Positions 26,478 through 34,209 of a stretch of DNA of 64,000 nt are shown here, in pieces (position 1 is the stretch's first letter; every line of letters begins with the position of its first letter). Both the position numbers and the translations under genes were made by a program. Location of the stretch: contig NZ_KB899247.1 of NCBI RefSeq assembly GCF_000378105.1, forward strand, positions 124,001-188,000. Reading direction: 5' to 3'. The notes beneath the pieces were generated by a model, which had not been told where the DNA came from, made no database searches, and saw nothing but the letters and a program-made list of their open reading frames with translations. Source of the stretch: Rubritalea marina DSM 17716 (GTDB lineage Bacteria; Verrucomicrobiota; Verrucomicrobiia; Verrucomicrobiales; Akkermansiaceae).

Positions 26478-28145
26478 ATGGATAATCAACAAATTTTAGA
26501 GATCTTTATCGGCCGTGGCATGGTTGATAAGTATCTATCGCAAGACATCACATCCTCCATGGAAGCCAGCGGTAAGACGATGGCTGAGACTCTTACCGAC
26601 TTTGAGGTGATCACCAACAAAGATGAGCTTTGGGCTGTGGTTGCCTCTGAACTCAGTGCTGAGCTCGTCGACATTGCAGACTTCACGCCTGCACCTCAGT
26701 TACTTCAGTTGGTTCCAGCTGGCACAGCACGATTGCATGGCTGCCTTCCTATTGGCTATGGCGCTGAGGGGCTACACGTTGTGCTCTCGGATCCCCTGAA
26801 CCCACAGGCCGTGGAGGATTTGCAGTTTGCTCTCGGCCAGACGATCATCCTCGCAGTGGCGCCAAGTCATCTCGTGGAGGAGAAAATTGATGAATGCTAC
26901 GGCGGTGCTGAAGCGATCAATGGCATGCTGGAGGACATGGCGGTGCAAACGAAGCCGGATGGCACTGAGGATTTGAATTCCGAGGTGAATGCGGCACCGA
27001 TCATTCGCTTTGTCGATTTGGTGCTTTTCCAGGCAATTAAAGAAAAAGCATCCGATATTCACTTCGAGCCATTTGAGAACGACTTTAAGATTCGTTATCG
27101 TGTGGATGGCTCGCTTTTCGAGTTGGCTCCACCGCCAGCACATCTTTCAAAAGCGATCATTTCTCGTGTTAAGGTGATGTCGAACATGAACATCGCTGAG
27201 ACGCGTATTCCTCAAGACGGTAGAATTGTGAAGCAAATCGGAGATAGGCAGGTCGACATGCGTGTGTCTTCCTTGCCGACTCAATATGGGGAATCCGTGG
27301 TGCTTCGTGTGCTGGATCGCAGTAGCGTCAATTTGGACATGGAAGCCGTCGGGCTGCCACCGGCAATTTACGAGTATGTTAATGAAACGATTTTAAAGCC
27401 GAATGGTATCTTTGTGGTGACAGGCCCGACTGGTGCAGGTAAGACCACCACGCTTTACGCAGCGCTGCGCAAGATTAACACCATTGATCATAAGCTGCTT
27501 ACTGCCGAAGATCCGGTGGAATATGATATCGATGGCATCATCCAGGTTCCTGTGAATGAATCTATTGGACTTGATTTTGCGCGGGTGCTTCGAGCATTCC
27601 TGCGTCAGGACCCCGATCGCATTCTTGTTGGTGAGATTCGTGATAAAGAAACGGCCCAAATTGCAATTCAGGCCTCTCTCACTGGGCACTTGGTCTTGAG
27701 TACACTGCATACCAATGATGCGCCAGGTGCGGTAACGCGTTTGGTGGATATGGGGGTGGAGCCGTTCTTGGTTGCCGCTTCGCTTGAAGGGGTGTTGGCT
27801 CAGCGTCTTGTTCGAACCATTTGTTCGAGTTGCCGTTCACCCTACGACCCGAATGAGGCAATTTTGACTCAGCTCGGTGTTTCGCCTCACGAATTGGGTG
27901 ACAAGGAATTCTATACTGGCCGCGGATGTGATGTCTGTGGCGGCAGTGGCTACAAGGGGCGTCAAGGACTCTTCGAGCTGCTGGATATCACCGAGCCAAT
28001 TGGTGAGTTAATCACCGATCGCGCACCTACTGTGGTGCTCAAACAGAAAGCCATCGAGCTCGGTATGCGCACGCTGCGAGAGGATGGGCTTGCCAACATT
28101 TACAATGGCAAAACCACTATCGAAGAGGTGCTTAAGTACACATAA
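26478..28145 (+). CDS. PilB/GspE-type secretion ATPase, second of two
   Basis: A 555-residue ATPase of the same family as its upstream neighbour, 30 bases away. All motifs are complete: Walker A GPTGAGKTTT, LLTAEDPVEYDIDG, RILVGEIRDKETAQ, STLHTNDAPGAV, and a four-Cys site (CSSC ... CDVC). The N-terminal domain has the same layout (LLQLVPAGTARLHGCLPIGYG) with clear divergence, so the pair is an old duplication, not a recent one. Two catalytically intact copies in one cluster could form a hetero-hexamer or serve different systems. Confidence 0.93.
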   Translation: MDNQQILEIFIGRGMVDKYLSQDITSSMEASGKTMAETLTDFEVITNKDELWAVVASELSAELVDIADFTPAPQLLQLVPAGTARLHGCLPIGYGAEGLHVVLSDPLNPQAVEDLQFALGQTIILAVAPSHLVEEKIDECYGGAEAINGMLEDMAVQTKPDGTEDLNSEVNAAPIIRFVDLVLFQAIKEKASDIHFEPFENDFKIRYRVDGSLFELAPPPAHLSKAIISRVKVMSNMNIAETRIPQDGRIVKQIGDRQVDMRVSSLPTQYGESVVLRVLDRSSVNLDMEAVGLPPAIYEYVNETILKPNGIFVVTGPTGAGKTTTLYAALRKINTIDHKLLTAEDPVEYDIDGIIQVPVNESIGLDFARVLRAFLRQDPDRILVGEIRDKETAQIAIQASLTGHLVLSTLHTNDAPGAVTRLVDMGVEPFLVAASLEGVLAQRLVRTICSSCRSPYDPNEAILTQLGVSPHELGDKEFYTGRGCDVCGGSGYKGRQGLFELLDITEPIGELITDRAPTVVLKQKAIELGMRTLREDGLANIYNGKTTIEEVLKYT

Positions 28146-28216
28146 ATGCCTCTAGATTAAATTAAATTTTACACGTAAAAACCTACACAAACCACACAAC
28201 GTTAAAGGATAACATT

Positions 28217-29503
28217 ATGCCAAACTTTGAATATACAGCACTCAATGCTCAGGGTGAAGAGACCTCTGGGGTGATCTCCGCTGCGAGCGACGCTGAAGCA
28301 AGTCAGCAGCTTCGTGCTCAGGGTCTCTACCCAACAGCCGTCAGCCAAGCAGGTAAGGCGAAGGCTGCTCCAAAGGCGAAAGCTGCCAACAACAAATCAA
28401 AAGCAAAAGCAGCCCCTAAGAAAAAAGCGGCGAAGAAAGGCGGCAAGATCAAGCCGAAGGCTTTGATGATCTTCACGCGTCAGTTGGCCACATTGATTGA
28501 CTCTGGTCTGCCGTTGATGCGTAGTCTTTCGGTTTTGTCTAAACAAGAGCCGAACCCGGTGCTTCGGGGGACTTTGAGCTCACTAGCGGATTCTGTCCAA
28601 AGTGGTGCAACATTTTCCGAGTCCTTAGCTCAGCACAACAAAATATTCAATAAGCTCTATGTGAATATGGTGAAAGCCGGTGAGCTTGGTGGTGTGCTTG
28701 AGGTCGTGCTCACACGTCTCGCTGAGTACATGGAGAAGGCGGATAAACTCAAGAGCAAGATCGTTGCAGCGATGGTGTACCCATTTATTGTGATGTTCAT
28801 CGCGGTTGGTATTTTGGTTTTCTTGATGTTAGTGATCGTTCCTAAGTTCAAGGAAATGTTCGACGGGCAGGATGGCTCCGAACTTCCAATGATTTCTCAA
28901 ATTGTGTTCGGGTTCTCGGATAAGATGATTGCGAGCACGCTAGGCGTTCCGAATGCGGCATGGCTTTTTGTCGTTGCTGTGGCGCTCTTTGCAGGCGTTC
29001 GCGCATGGGGGCAGACAAAGGCAGGGCGCTACAAGCTGGATGGCATCAAGCTCACGCTTCCGCTTTTCGGTGACATTCAGCGCAAGAGTGCGATCGCTCG
29101 CTTCACGCGCACCTTAGGAACTCTCGTGACATCTGGTGTGCCGATCCTACAGGCATTGTCGATCACACGTGAAACCGCAGGCAATGTTGTGGTGGCTGAG
29201 GCGATTGACAAGGTTCATGACGCGGTGAAGGAAGGTGAGTCTATTGTGACGCCACTTCAGGCTAGCCCAGTGTTCCCTCCAATGGTTATTAGCATGGTGG
29301 ATGTGGGTGAGGAAACTGGCCAGTTGCCAGATATGCTACTCAAGGTGGCAGATGTCTATGATGATGAAGTGGATGGTTCTGTGACAGCGCTCACATCCAT
29401 TATCGAGCCAGTGATGATCGTGCTCCTTGCAGGAATCGTTGGTTCTATCGTGTTTGCGATGTTCTTGCCGCTCATCAAGATGATCGAATCTGTAGGTGGC
29501 TAA
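28217..29503 (+). CDS. gspF: GspF/PilC inner-membrane platform protein
   Basis: A 428-residue inner-membrane protein of the type II secretion F / PilC family, which couples the ATPase to pseudopilus assembly. It begins with the usual MPNFEYTALNAQGEETSGVI domain, then has a Lys/Ala-rich low-complexity linker (residues 46-81), then two GspF repeats (FTRQLATLIDSGLPLMRSL and FTRTLGTLVTSGVPILQAL) with three transmembrane helices. Family hallmarks GELGGVLEVVLTRLAEYME and VGEETGQLPDMLLKVADVY are intact. It follows the second ATPase by 71 bases. Confidence 0.95.
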   Translation: MPNFEYTALNAQGEETSGVISAASDAEASQQLRAQGLYPTAVSQAGKAKAAPKAKAANNKSKAKAAPKKKAAKKGGKIKPKALMIFTRQLATLIDSGLPLMRSLSVLSKQEPNPVLRGTLSSLADSVQSGATFSESLAQHNKIFNKLYVNMVKAGELGGVLEVVLTRLAEYMEKADKLKSKIVAAMVYPFIVMFIAVGILVFLMLVIVPKFKEMFDGQDGSELPMISQIVFGFSDKMIASTLGVPNAAWLFVVAVALFAGVRAWGQTKAGRYKLDGIKLTLPLFGDIQRKSAIARFTRTLGTLVTSGVPILQALSITRETAGNVVVAEAIDKVHDAVKEGESIVTPLQASPVFPPMVISMVDVGEETGQLPDMLLKVADVYDDEVDGSVTALTSIIEPVMIVLLAGIVGSIVFAMFLPLIKMIESVGG

Positions 29504-29575
29504 TGTTGATCACTTCTCGATAGGTGGTGTGGCCGCTTGAGCTGGCACCACCTTGATTCTTATTCCATAAAGATT

Positions 29576-30130
29576 ATGAAACGATATTCATCTAAACAAT
29601 CCCGTCGCTCAGCTTTTTCCATGATCGAGATGCTCACTGTAATCACGATCATAGCTGTACTTGCGGGGGTCGGTTTCGGCGCCTTCATGTTGGTTCAGAA
29701 GAATGCTAAAATCCAACAAGCAGAGCTCATGATCGAGGTGCTTTCGAACTCTCTAGAGGCTCGTGTCGGTGAAGGGTTCTCAAAAACTGAGTTGGCTGAC
29801 TTGGCTGACGTGTTGGATAGCGCTAGTAATTTACCTGCAGGCGGGGGGAGTAAGACCAGCACGCGTGGCCTCTACCGTATGTTGTCAGGTGACTACAATA
29901 ACGATGGGCGTATTGACGACCAAGTCGTGCCGGCATTTCCTGAGATCGATCCAGAGTACGAAGGTGCTGGTCGCTACGTGAATGACGACCGCTTGGTGAT
30001 CGATCCGTGGCGCAATCCGATGCGTTATCAATACCCAGGCGTTAACAATAACGTCGAAAATGGTTTTGATCTTTGGTCTGCAGGTCCAGACGGTGAGTTT
30101 GACACAGACGACGACGTCACCAACTGGTAG
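29576..30130 (+). CDS. gspG: GspG-like type II secretion pseudopilin
   Basis: A 184-residue prepilin. A short basic leader ends at SAFSMIEMLTVITIIAVLAG: cleavage would fall between Ala and Phe, with Glu at +5, as for prepilin peptidase substrates, although the -1 residue is Ala instead of the usual Gly. The C-terminus DPWRNPMRYQYPG...DLWSAGPDGEFDTDDDVTNW is the GspG calcium-binding tail. It is longer than the usual 140 residues because of extra sequence in the middle. ATG 29576 is preferred to the upstream TTG. It closes the ATPase-ATPase-GspF-GspG operon. Confidence 0.9.
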   Translation: MKRYSSKQSRRSAFSMIEMLTVITIIAVLAGVGFGAFMLVQKNAKIQQAELMIEVLSNSLEARVGEGFSKTELADLADVLDSASNLPAGGGSKTSTRGLYRMLSGDYNNDGRIDDQVVPAFPEIDPEYEGAGRYVNDDRLVIDPWRNPMRYQYPGVNNNVENGFDLWSAGPDGEFDTDDDVTNW

Positions 30131-30154
30131 GCATTCATCAGAAAGCCACATTTC

Positions 30155-30192
30155 ACACCCGCGCTGGCAGATTAGCCTCGCGGGTGTTTTTT
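30155..30192 (+). terminator. Rho-independent terminator after the secretion cluster
   Basis: A 9-base GC-rich stem (30155-30163 with 30179-30187) with a 15-base loop and a run of six T, 25 bases after the gspG stop codon. Confidence 0.8.
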
Positions 30193-30429
30193 GTTAGTGG
30201 GGTGACTTCGGTACGATAATCCTCTTTACAGGTCTCTCAAATTACAGCTGACTAGTCGCAGCTTCATTGTTTCTAGCATGGTGCATTCATCATGCGCAGT
30301 GTGGGCTACCATTTATCGGCGCGTTTGTTTGGATTGCTCAACGGTGACCAACCAGCAATACGTGCTTTAAAAAAATCAAAACACATCAAGCCTGCTCCCG
30401 GAGTAACCGCGAGCAAGTTCACCCATTCT

Positions 30430-31206
30430 ATGAGTACCAAAAAAACCGCTGCGAAGAAGGCGGCGCGCAAGCGCAGTGCCAAACAGTCGCAGGAGGAAGT
30501 GAATTCAGAAGTTTCCGCCGGAGAAGTAGTAAGCGCACCACAAGAGGGTGGCGTTGAAGAAAAGCCAGCCAAGAAGAAGTCTGCGCGTAAGTCTGCGAAG
30601 AAAGCAGCAAAGAAGCCTGAGCAGGTGAATTCAGTCGCAACTCCAACGCAAGAAGCTGCGCCAGAGAGTTCGGATGACTCAAGTGCCAGAGAGCCTAAGC
30701 AAGGAGTTCGCGATGTTCGCACCCAGCCAGCTGAAGGTGATTCAACAAGCGATAAGCCAGCGCAGGGTCAGCAAAGCGCAGAAGGTGGGCAGCCATCGGA
30801 TGAGTCACAGGAAGGTGGCCAGGGTCGCAGTCGTAATAAGCGCGGTCGTCGCAATCGAGGTGGCAAAGCTGATGCCGCGCCTCAGCAGCAGAATCAAGCA
30901 GCGATTCAAATCAACCCCGAGGAGCTCAATGAAAAAGCCTGGAGTGTCTTCCTCGCGGAAGTCAGTGAAGAGGGGCTTGCTCTCATCGGTGATAAGGAGG
31001 GTAAGGAACTCGCGAAGCGTAGTTTCAAACTTGCAGAGCTCTTCCTAGAAGAGCAGGGGCGCAAAAACCAATCACTCCAAGGGCAGCAGCGACAGCGTCG
31101 CAATCCAGCGCCACGTCAGCAGGAGGATCGCCAAACAGACCATCATGCGGCTGATCAAGAGCCTGCTGTGACCGAAGGAAAACAAGATCATTCCGAGGAA
31201 GCCTAA
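30430..31206 (+). CDS. Lys/Ala-rich, low-complexity protein with a conserved-looking C-terminal helix
   Basis: A 258-residue highly charged protein. Residues 1-70 are rich in Lys and Ala (MSTKKTAAKKAARKRSAK, KSARKSAKKAAKKPEQ), resembling bacterial histone H1-like DNA-binding tails. The middle is Gln/Gly/Ser-rich with a basic patch (SRNKRGRRNRGGKAD). A short ordered stretch follows (EKAWSVFLAEVSEEGLALIGDKEGKELAKRSFKLAELF), then a Gln/Arg-rich tail. A nucleic-acid-binding role in nucleoid or ribonucleoprotein is plausible. The frame continues upstream to 30292, but those residues are unlike the rest and ATG 30430 is preferred. A strong terminator follows. Confidence 0.75.
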   Translation: MSTKKTAAKKAARKRSAKQSQEEVNSEVSAGEVVSAPQEGGVEEKPAKKKSARKSAKKAAKKPEQVNSVATPTQEAAPESSDDSSAREPKQGVRDVRTQPAEGDSTSDKPAQGQQSAEGGQPSDESQEGGQGRSRNKRGRRNRGGKADAAPQQQNQAAIQINPEELNEKAWSVFLAEVSEEGLALIGDKEGKELAKRSFKLAELFLEEQGRKNQSLQGQQRQRRNPAPRQQEDRQTDHHAADQEPAVTEGKQDHSEEA

Positions 31207-31232
31207 GCTCTCTCGAGAAGTCTATTTTTACT

Positions 31233-31266
31233 AATGGCCCACTGGAGACTCCAGTGGGCCATTTTT
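31233..31266 (+). terminator. Rho-independent terminator after the Lys/Ala-rich gene
   Basis: A perfect 13-base stem (31233-31245 with 31251-31263), five-base loop and T tract, 26 bases after the stop codon. Confidence 0.9.
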
Positions 31267-31387
31267 TATGCAATATGACTCTCCTCAAATGTGACATATT
31301 CGCCTTGTCGAATCGATGGTGGTAGAGTAGGGACTGTGGGTCGCTGTTCCCAACTGGATCGGCGATTAAGCTATCTCAATAATTATT

Positions 31388-32932
31388 ATGGCAATCCAAC
31401 GCGCTTTACTTTCAGTCTCAGATAAATCTGGGCTGGTTGACTTCGCTAAGAAGTTACACGAATTTGGTGTGGAGTTACTCTCCACTGGCGGCACAGCTGA
31501 GGCGATCCGCCAAGCTGGTCTTCCTGTCATCGACGTTTCTACTTTCACTGGTGCTCCTGAGCTGTTTGAAGGACGCGTGAAGACCCTGCACCCTAAGGTG
31601 CACGGCGGTCTCTTGCACAAGCGTGACGACGAGCTTCACCTCGCACAGGCGAAAGAGAACGACATTCCTCCAATCGACTTGGTGGTGGTCAATCTCTATC
31701 CATTCGAGCAAACCATCGCTCGTGAAGATGTCACCCTTGCTGAAGCGATTGAAAATATCGACATCGGCGGGCCATCCATGCTCCGCTCTGCAGCTAAAAA
31801 CTATCGCAGCGTGACAGTGGTGACCGACAGTGGCGACTACGACCGTGTGCTCGAAGAAATGGCGGCGCACGACGGTGATACATCCTGCAAGTTGCGCGAG
31901 GAGCTCGCGGTGAAAGTATTCAACCGCACATCAAGCTACGATCGAGCCATCACCAATTACCTGAGTCAGGCCTCAGAGGGCACGCGTTCTTCCCTCAATC
32001 TGACGCTTCCGATCAACCATGAGCTACGCTACGGTGATAATCCACACCAAGCAGCAAACCTCTATGGGAGTTTTGATGAATCCTTCACTCAGCTACAGGG
32101 GAAAGAGCTCAGCTACACCAACATTCTTGATATTGAAGCTGCTGCTGACCTTATTTTTGACTTCGCACGTCCCACTGTGGGCATCCTCAAGCACACGAAT
32201 CCATGTGGAGTTGGTCAGGATGATGAAGATCTCCGAGTTGCTTGGCAGCGTGCATTTGAGACCGACACACAAGCACCATTTGGTGGTGTGATCGTGGTGA
32301 ATCGCCCACTTACTGAGAGCTTGGCTCGTGTCATTTCAGCTATTTTCACTGATGTGATTATCGCTCCTGACTTCGAGCCTGAAGCTCGTGCGATCCTACA
32401 GAAAAAGAAAAACCTTCGCTTGATCAAGATGAATGTTGAGGCATACGCGGTAGCAAAGAAGGAGCCCCTCATTCGCTCTGCGCCGGGTGGTGTGATGGTC
32501 ATGGATCGTGACCACACTGCTCTTGGCCTTGATGGACTCGAGGAACGCGTGGTTACGAAGCGCCCACCGACCGAAGAAGAGATGCGTGCGATGCGCTTTG
32601 CTTGGCGTGTGGTGAAGCACGTTAAGTCCAATGCTATCGTTTACGCGAAGTCCGACCGCACACTCGGTGTGGGTGCTGGCCAGATGAGCCGCGTGGATTC
32701 TTCGCGTATTGCAATTTGGAAAGCTGAAGAGGCTGGGTTGTCTCTTGATGGCTCGGTCATGGCTTCTGATGCAATGCTTCCATTTGCGGATGGTCTCGAA
32801 GCGGCTATCGCTGCCGGGGCCACGGCTTGTATTCAACCTGGTGGTTCGATCCGTGATGAAGAGGTGATAGCAGCTGCTGATAAAGCAGGCATCGCGATGA
32901 TCTTCACTGGTCACCGCCACTTCCGCCACTAA
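31388..32932 (+). CDS. purH: bifunctional AICAR transformylase/IMP cyclohydrolase
   Basis: A 514-residue enzyme catalysing the last two steps of IMP synthesis in the cytoplasm. The N-terminal IMP cyclohydrolase domain begins IQRALLSVSDKSGLVDFA and has LLSTGGTAEAIR and GRVKTLHPKVHGGLL. The C-terminal transformylase domain has LRYGDNPHQAANLY, the catalytic Lys-His segment ILKHTNPCGVG, and the end SDAMLPFADGLEAAIAAGATACIQPGGSIRDEEV. Full length and all key residues are present. It is followed by purM and purF on the same strand. Confidence 0.98.
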   Translation: MAIQRALLSVSDKSGLVDFAKKLHEFGVELLSTGGTAEAIRQAGLPVIDVSTFTGAPELFEGRVKTLHPKVHGGLLHKRDDELHLAQAKENDIPPIDLVVVNLYPFEQTIAREDVTLAEAIENIDIGGPSMLRSAAKNYRSVTVVTDSGDYDRVLEEMAAHDGDTSCKLREELAVKVFNRTSSYDRAITNYLSQASEGTRSSLNLTLPINHELRYGDNPHQAANLYGSFDESFTQLQGKELSYTNILDIEAAADLIFDFARPTVGILKHTNPCGVGQDDEDLRVAWQRAFETDTQAPFGGVIVVNRPLTESLARVISAIFTDVIIAPDFEPEARAILQKKKNLRLIKMNVEAYAVAKKEPLIRSAPGGVMVMDRDHTALGLDGLEERVVTKRPPTEEEMRAMRFAWRVVKHVKSNAIVYAKSDRTLGVGAGQMSRVDSSRIAIWKAEEAGLSLDGSVMASDAMLPFADGLEAAIAAGATACIQPGGSIRDEEVIAAADKAGIAMIFTGHRHFRH

Positions 32933-32953
32933 GGCTCGTTTGATTTACCAGAT

Positions 32954-32993
32954 GGCCCCATGCGCATTCAGCGTTTGGGGCTATTTTGTTTTT
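32954..32993 (+). terminator. probable terminator after purH
   Basis: A 12-base stem with one mismatch and G-T pairs (32954-32965 with 32971-32982), loop ATTCA, followed by the T-rich tract ATTTTGTTTTT. It lies 22 bases after the purH stop codon and suggests that purM has its own promoter. Confidence 0.65.
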
Positions 32994-33119
32994 AGTGTGC
33001 CTCGCTATGCTTGGTTTTATATAGGATTGAAGGCATTGAAGGTGTTAGTGAGTTCTTGGTGAAACTTATCGCCAAAGGTCTTGCATCTAGGCGGCTCAAT
33101 GTTACAACCAAGTCACATC

Positions 33120-34115
33120 ATGTCAGGCAAACTCACCTATAAAGAATCTGGGGTCGACACAAGAGAAGCAGCTGCTCTCGTCGGCGATATTGGCACTCAT
33201 GTACGCCGTACGCAGCAGCAACGCAAACTCTACGGAGCATTTGGGCTTTTTGCCGCAGCGTTCGATTTGAGTGAGTATGAAAAACCAGTGATTGTGACTG
33301 GTTGTGACGGGGTAGGAACCAAACTAGACATTCTCCTCCAAAAAGAAGAATACGGCATTGCTGGTAAGGATCTTGTTGCAATGAGTGTGAATGACATCAT
33401 CACCACAGGTGGCGACCCATTGATGTTCCTCGACTACGTGGGCATCGCAGCACTCGATAAGCGCATGATTACCGAACTCATTGCTGGCATGTGCGATTAC
33501 CTCGAAGATTGTGGTTGTATCCTCGCTGGTGGCGAGACTGCAGAAATGCCGGGCATCGTCCCTGAAGATGTGGTTGAGCTCGCGGGCTTCTGCATCGGTG
33601 CCTGTGAAAAGGAAAATCTTATCGACCCGACTCAACTTCAAGAAGGAGATGTTCTTGTTGGTTACCCGTCTGATGGTCCTCACGCAAACGGCTGGAGTTT
33701 GATTCGCCGTGTGATTGCGGAACACCCAGATGCGCTTTCCGAAGAGGAACTACAGAGCTTATTGGCTCCGACTCGCCTGTACCACGATGTAGTGGCTGAC
33801 ATCCGCAAGACCGGTGTCACACCGAAGGCATACGCCCACATCACTGGTGGCGGTCTCCCTGAAAACATCGAGCGACTCTTCCAGGGCTTGGGGGCGGATC
33901 TTGAAATTCCATTCTGGGACAACAAGCCAATGCGTAAGTTGTTCGAGTTTGTTGATGCGGAAGACAAATTCCACACCTTCAACATGGGAATCGGTTGGGT
34001 CGCTATCGTCTCTGCAGATGAAGCTGACGCGATCCTCGCAGCTGGCCCGGGTGGGGCTGTGATTGGTAAGGTTGTGAGCCAAGAAGGCGTGCGCGTGATC
34101 GAAAAAGGCGCGTAA
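33120..34115 (+). CDS. purM: phosphoribosylformylglycinamidine cyclo-ligase
   Basis: A 331-residue AIR synthetase, the fifth step of purine synthesis. Family motifs seen are KLTYKESGVDTREAA, VTGCDGVGTKLDIL, KDLVAMSVNDIITTGGDPL, LAGGETAEMPG, GYPSDGPHANGWSLIRRV and the late THITGGGLPEN-type stretch (AHITGGGLPENIERLF). The frame is open upstream to 33081; ATG 33120 gives the usual start MSGKLTYKESGVD. It lies between purH and purF; the purF start is 94 bases downstream. Confidence 0.97.
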   Translation: MSGKLTYKESGVDTREAAALVGDIGTHVRRTQQQRKLYGAFGLFAAAFDLSEYEKPVIVTGCDGVGTKLDILLQKEEYGIAGKDLVAMSVNDIITTGGDPLMFLDYVGIAALDKRMITELIAGMCDYLEDCGCILAGGETAEMPGIVPEDVVELAGFCIGACEKENLIDPTQLQEGDVLVGYPSDGPHANGWSLIRRVIAEHPDALSEEELQSLLAPTRLYHDVVADIRKTGVTPKAYAHITGGGLPENIERLFQGLGADLEIPFWDNKPMRKLFEFVDAEDKFHTFNMGIGWVAIVSADEADAILAAGPGGAVIGKVVSQEGVRVIEKGA

Positions 34116-34209
34116 GTAAGCACTTGTATCTCTCTCTCCGTTGGGTCGTGAATCAATTCAGAGCACACCCAAACATTAGAAATTCTTCGTTTTTAGAATA
34201 TATTGCACC

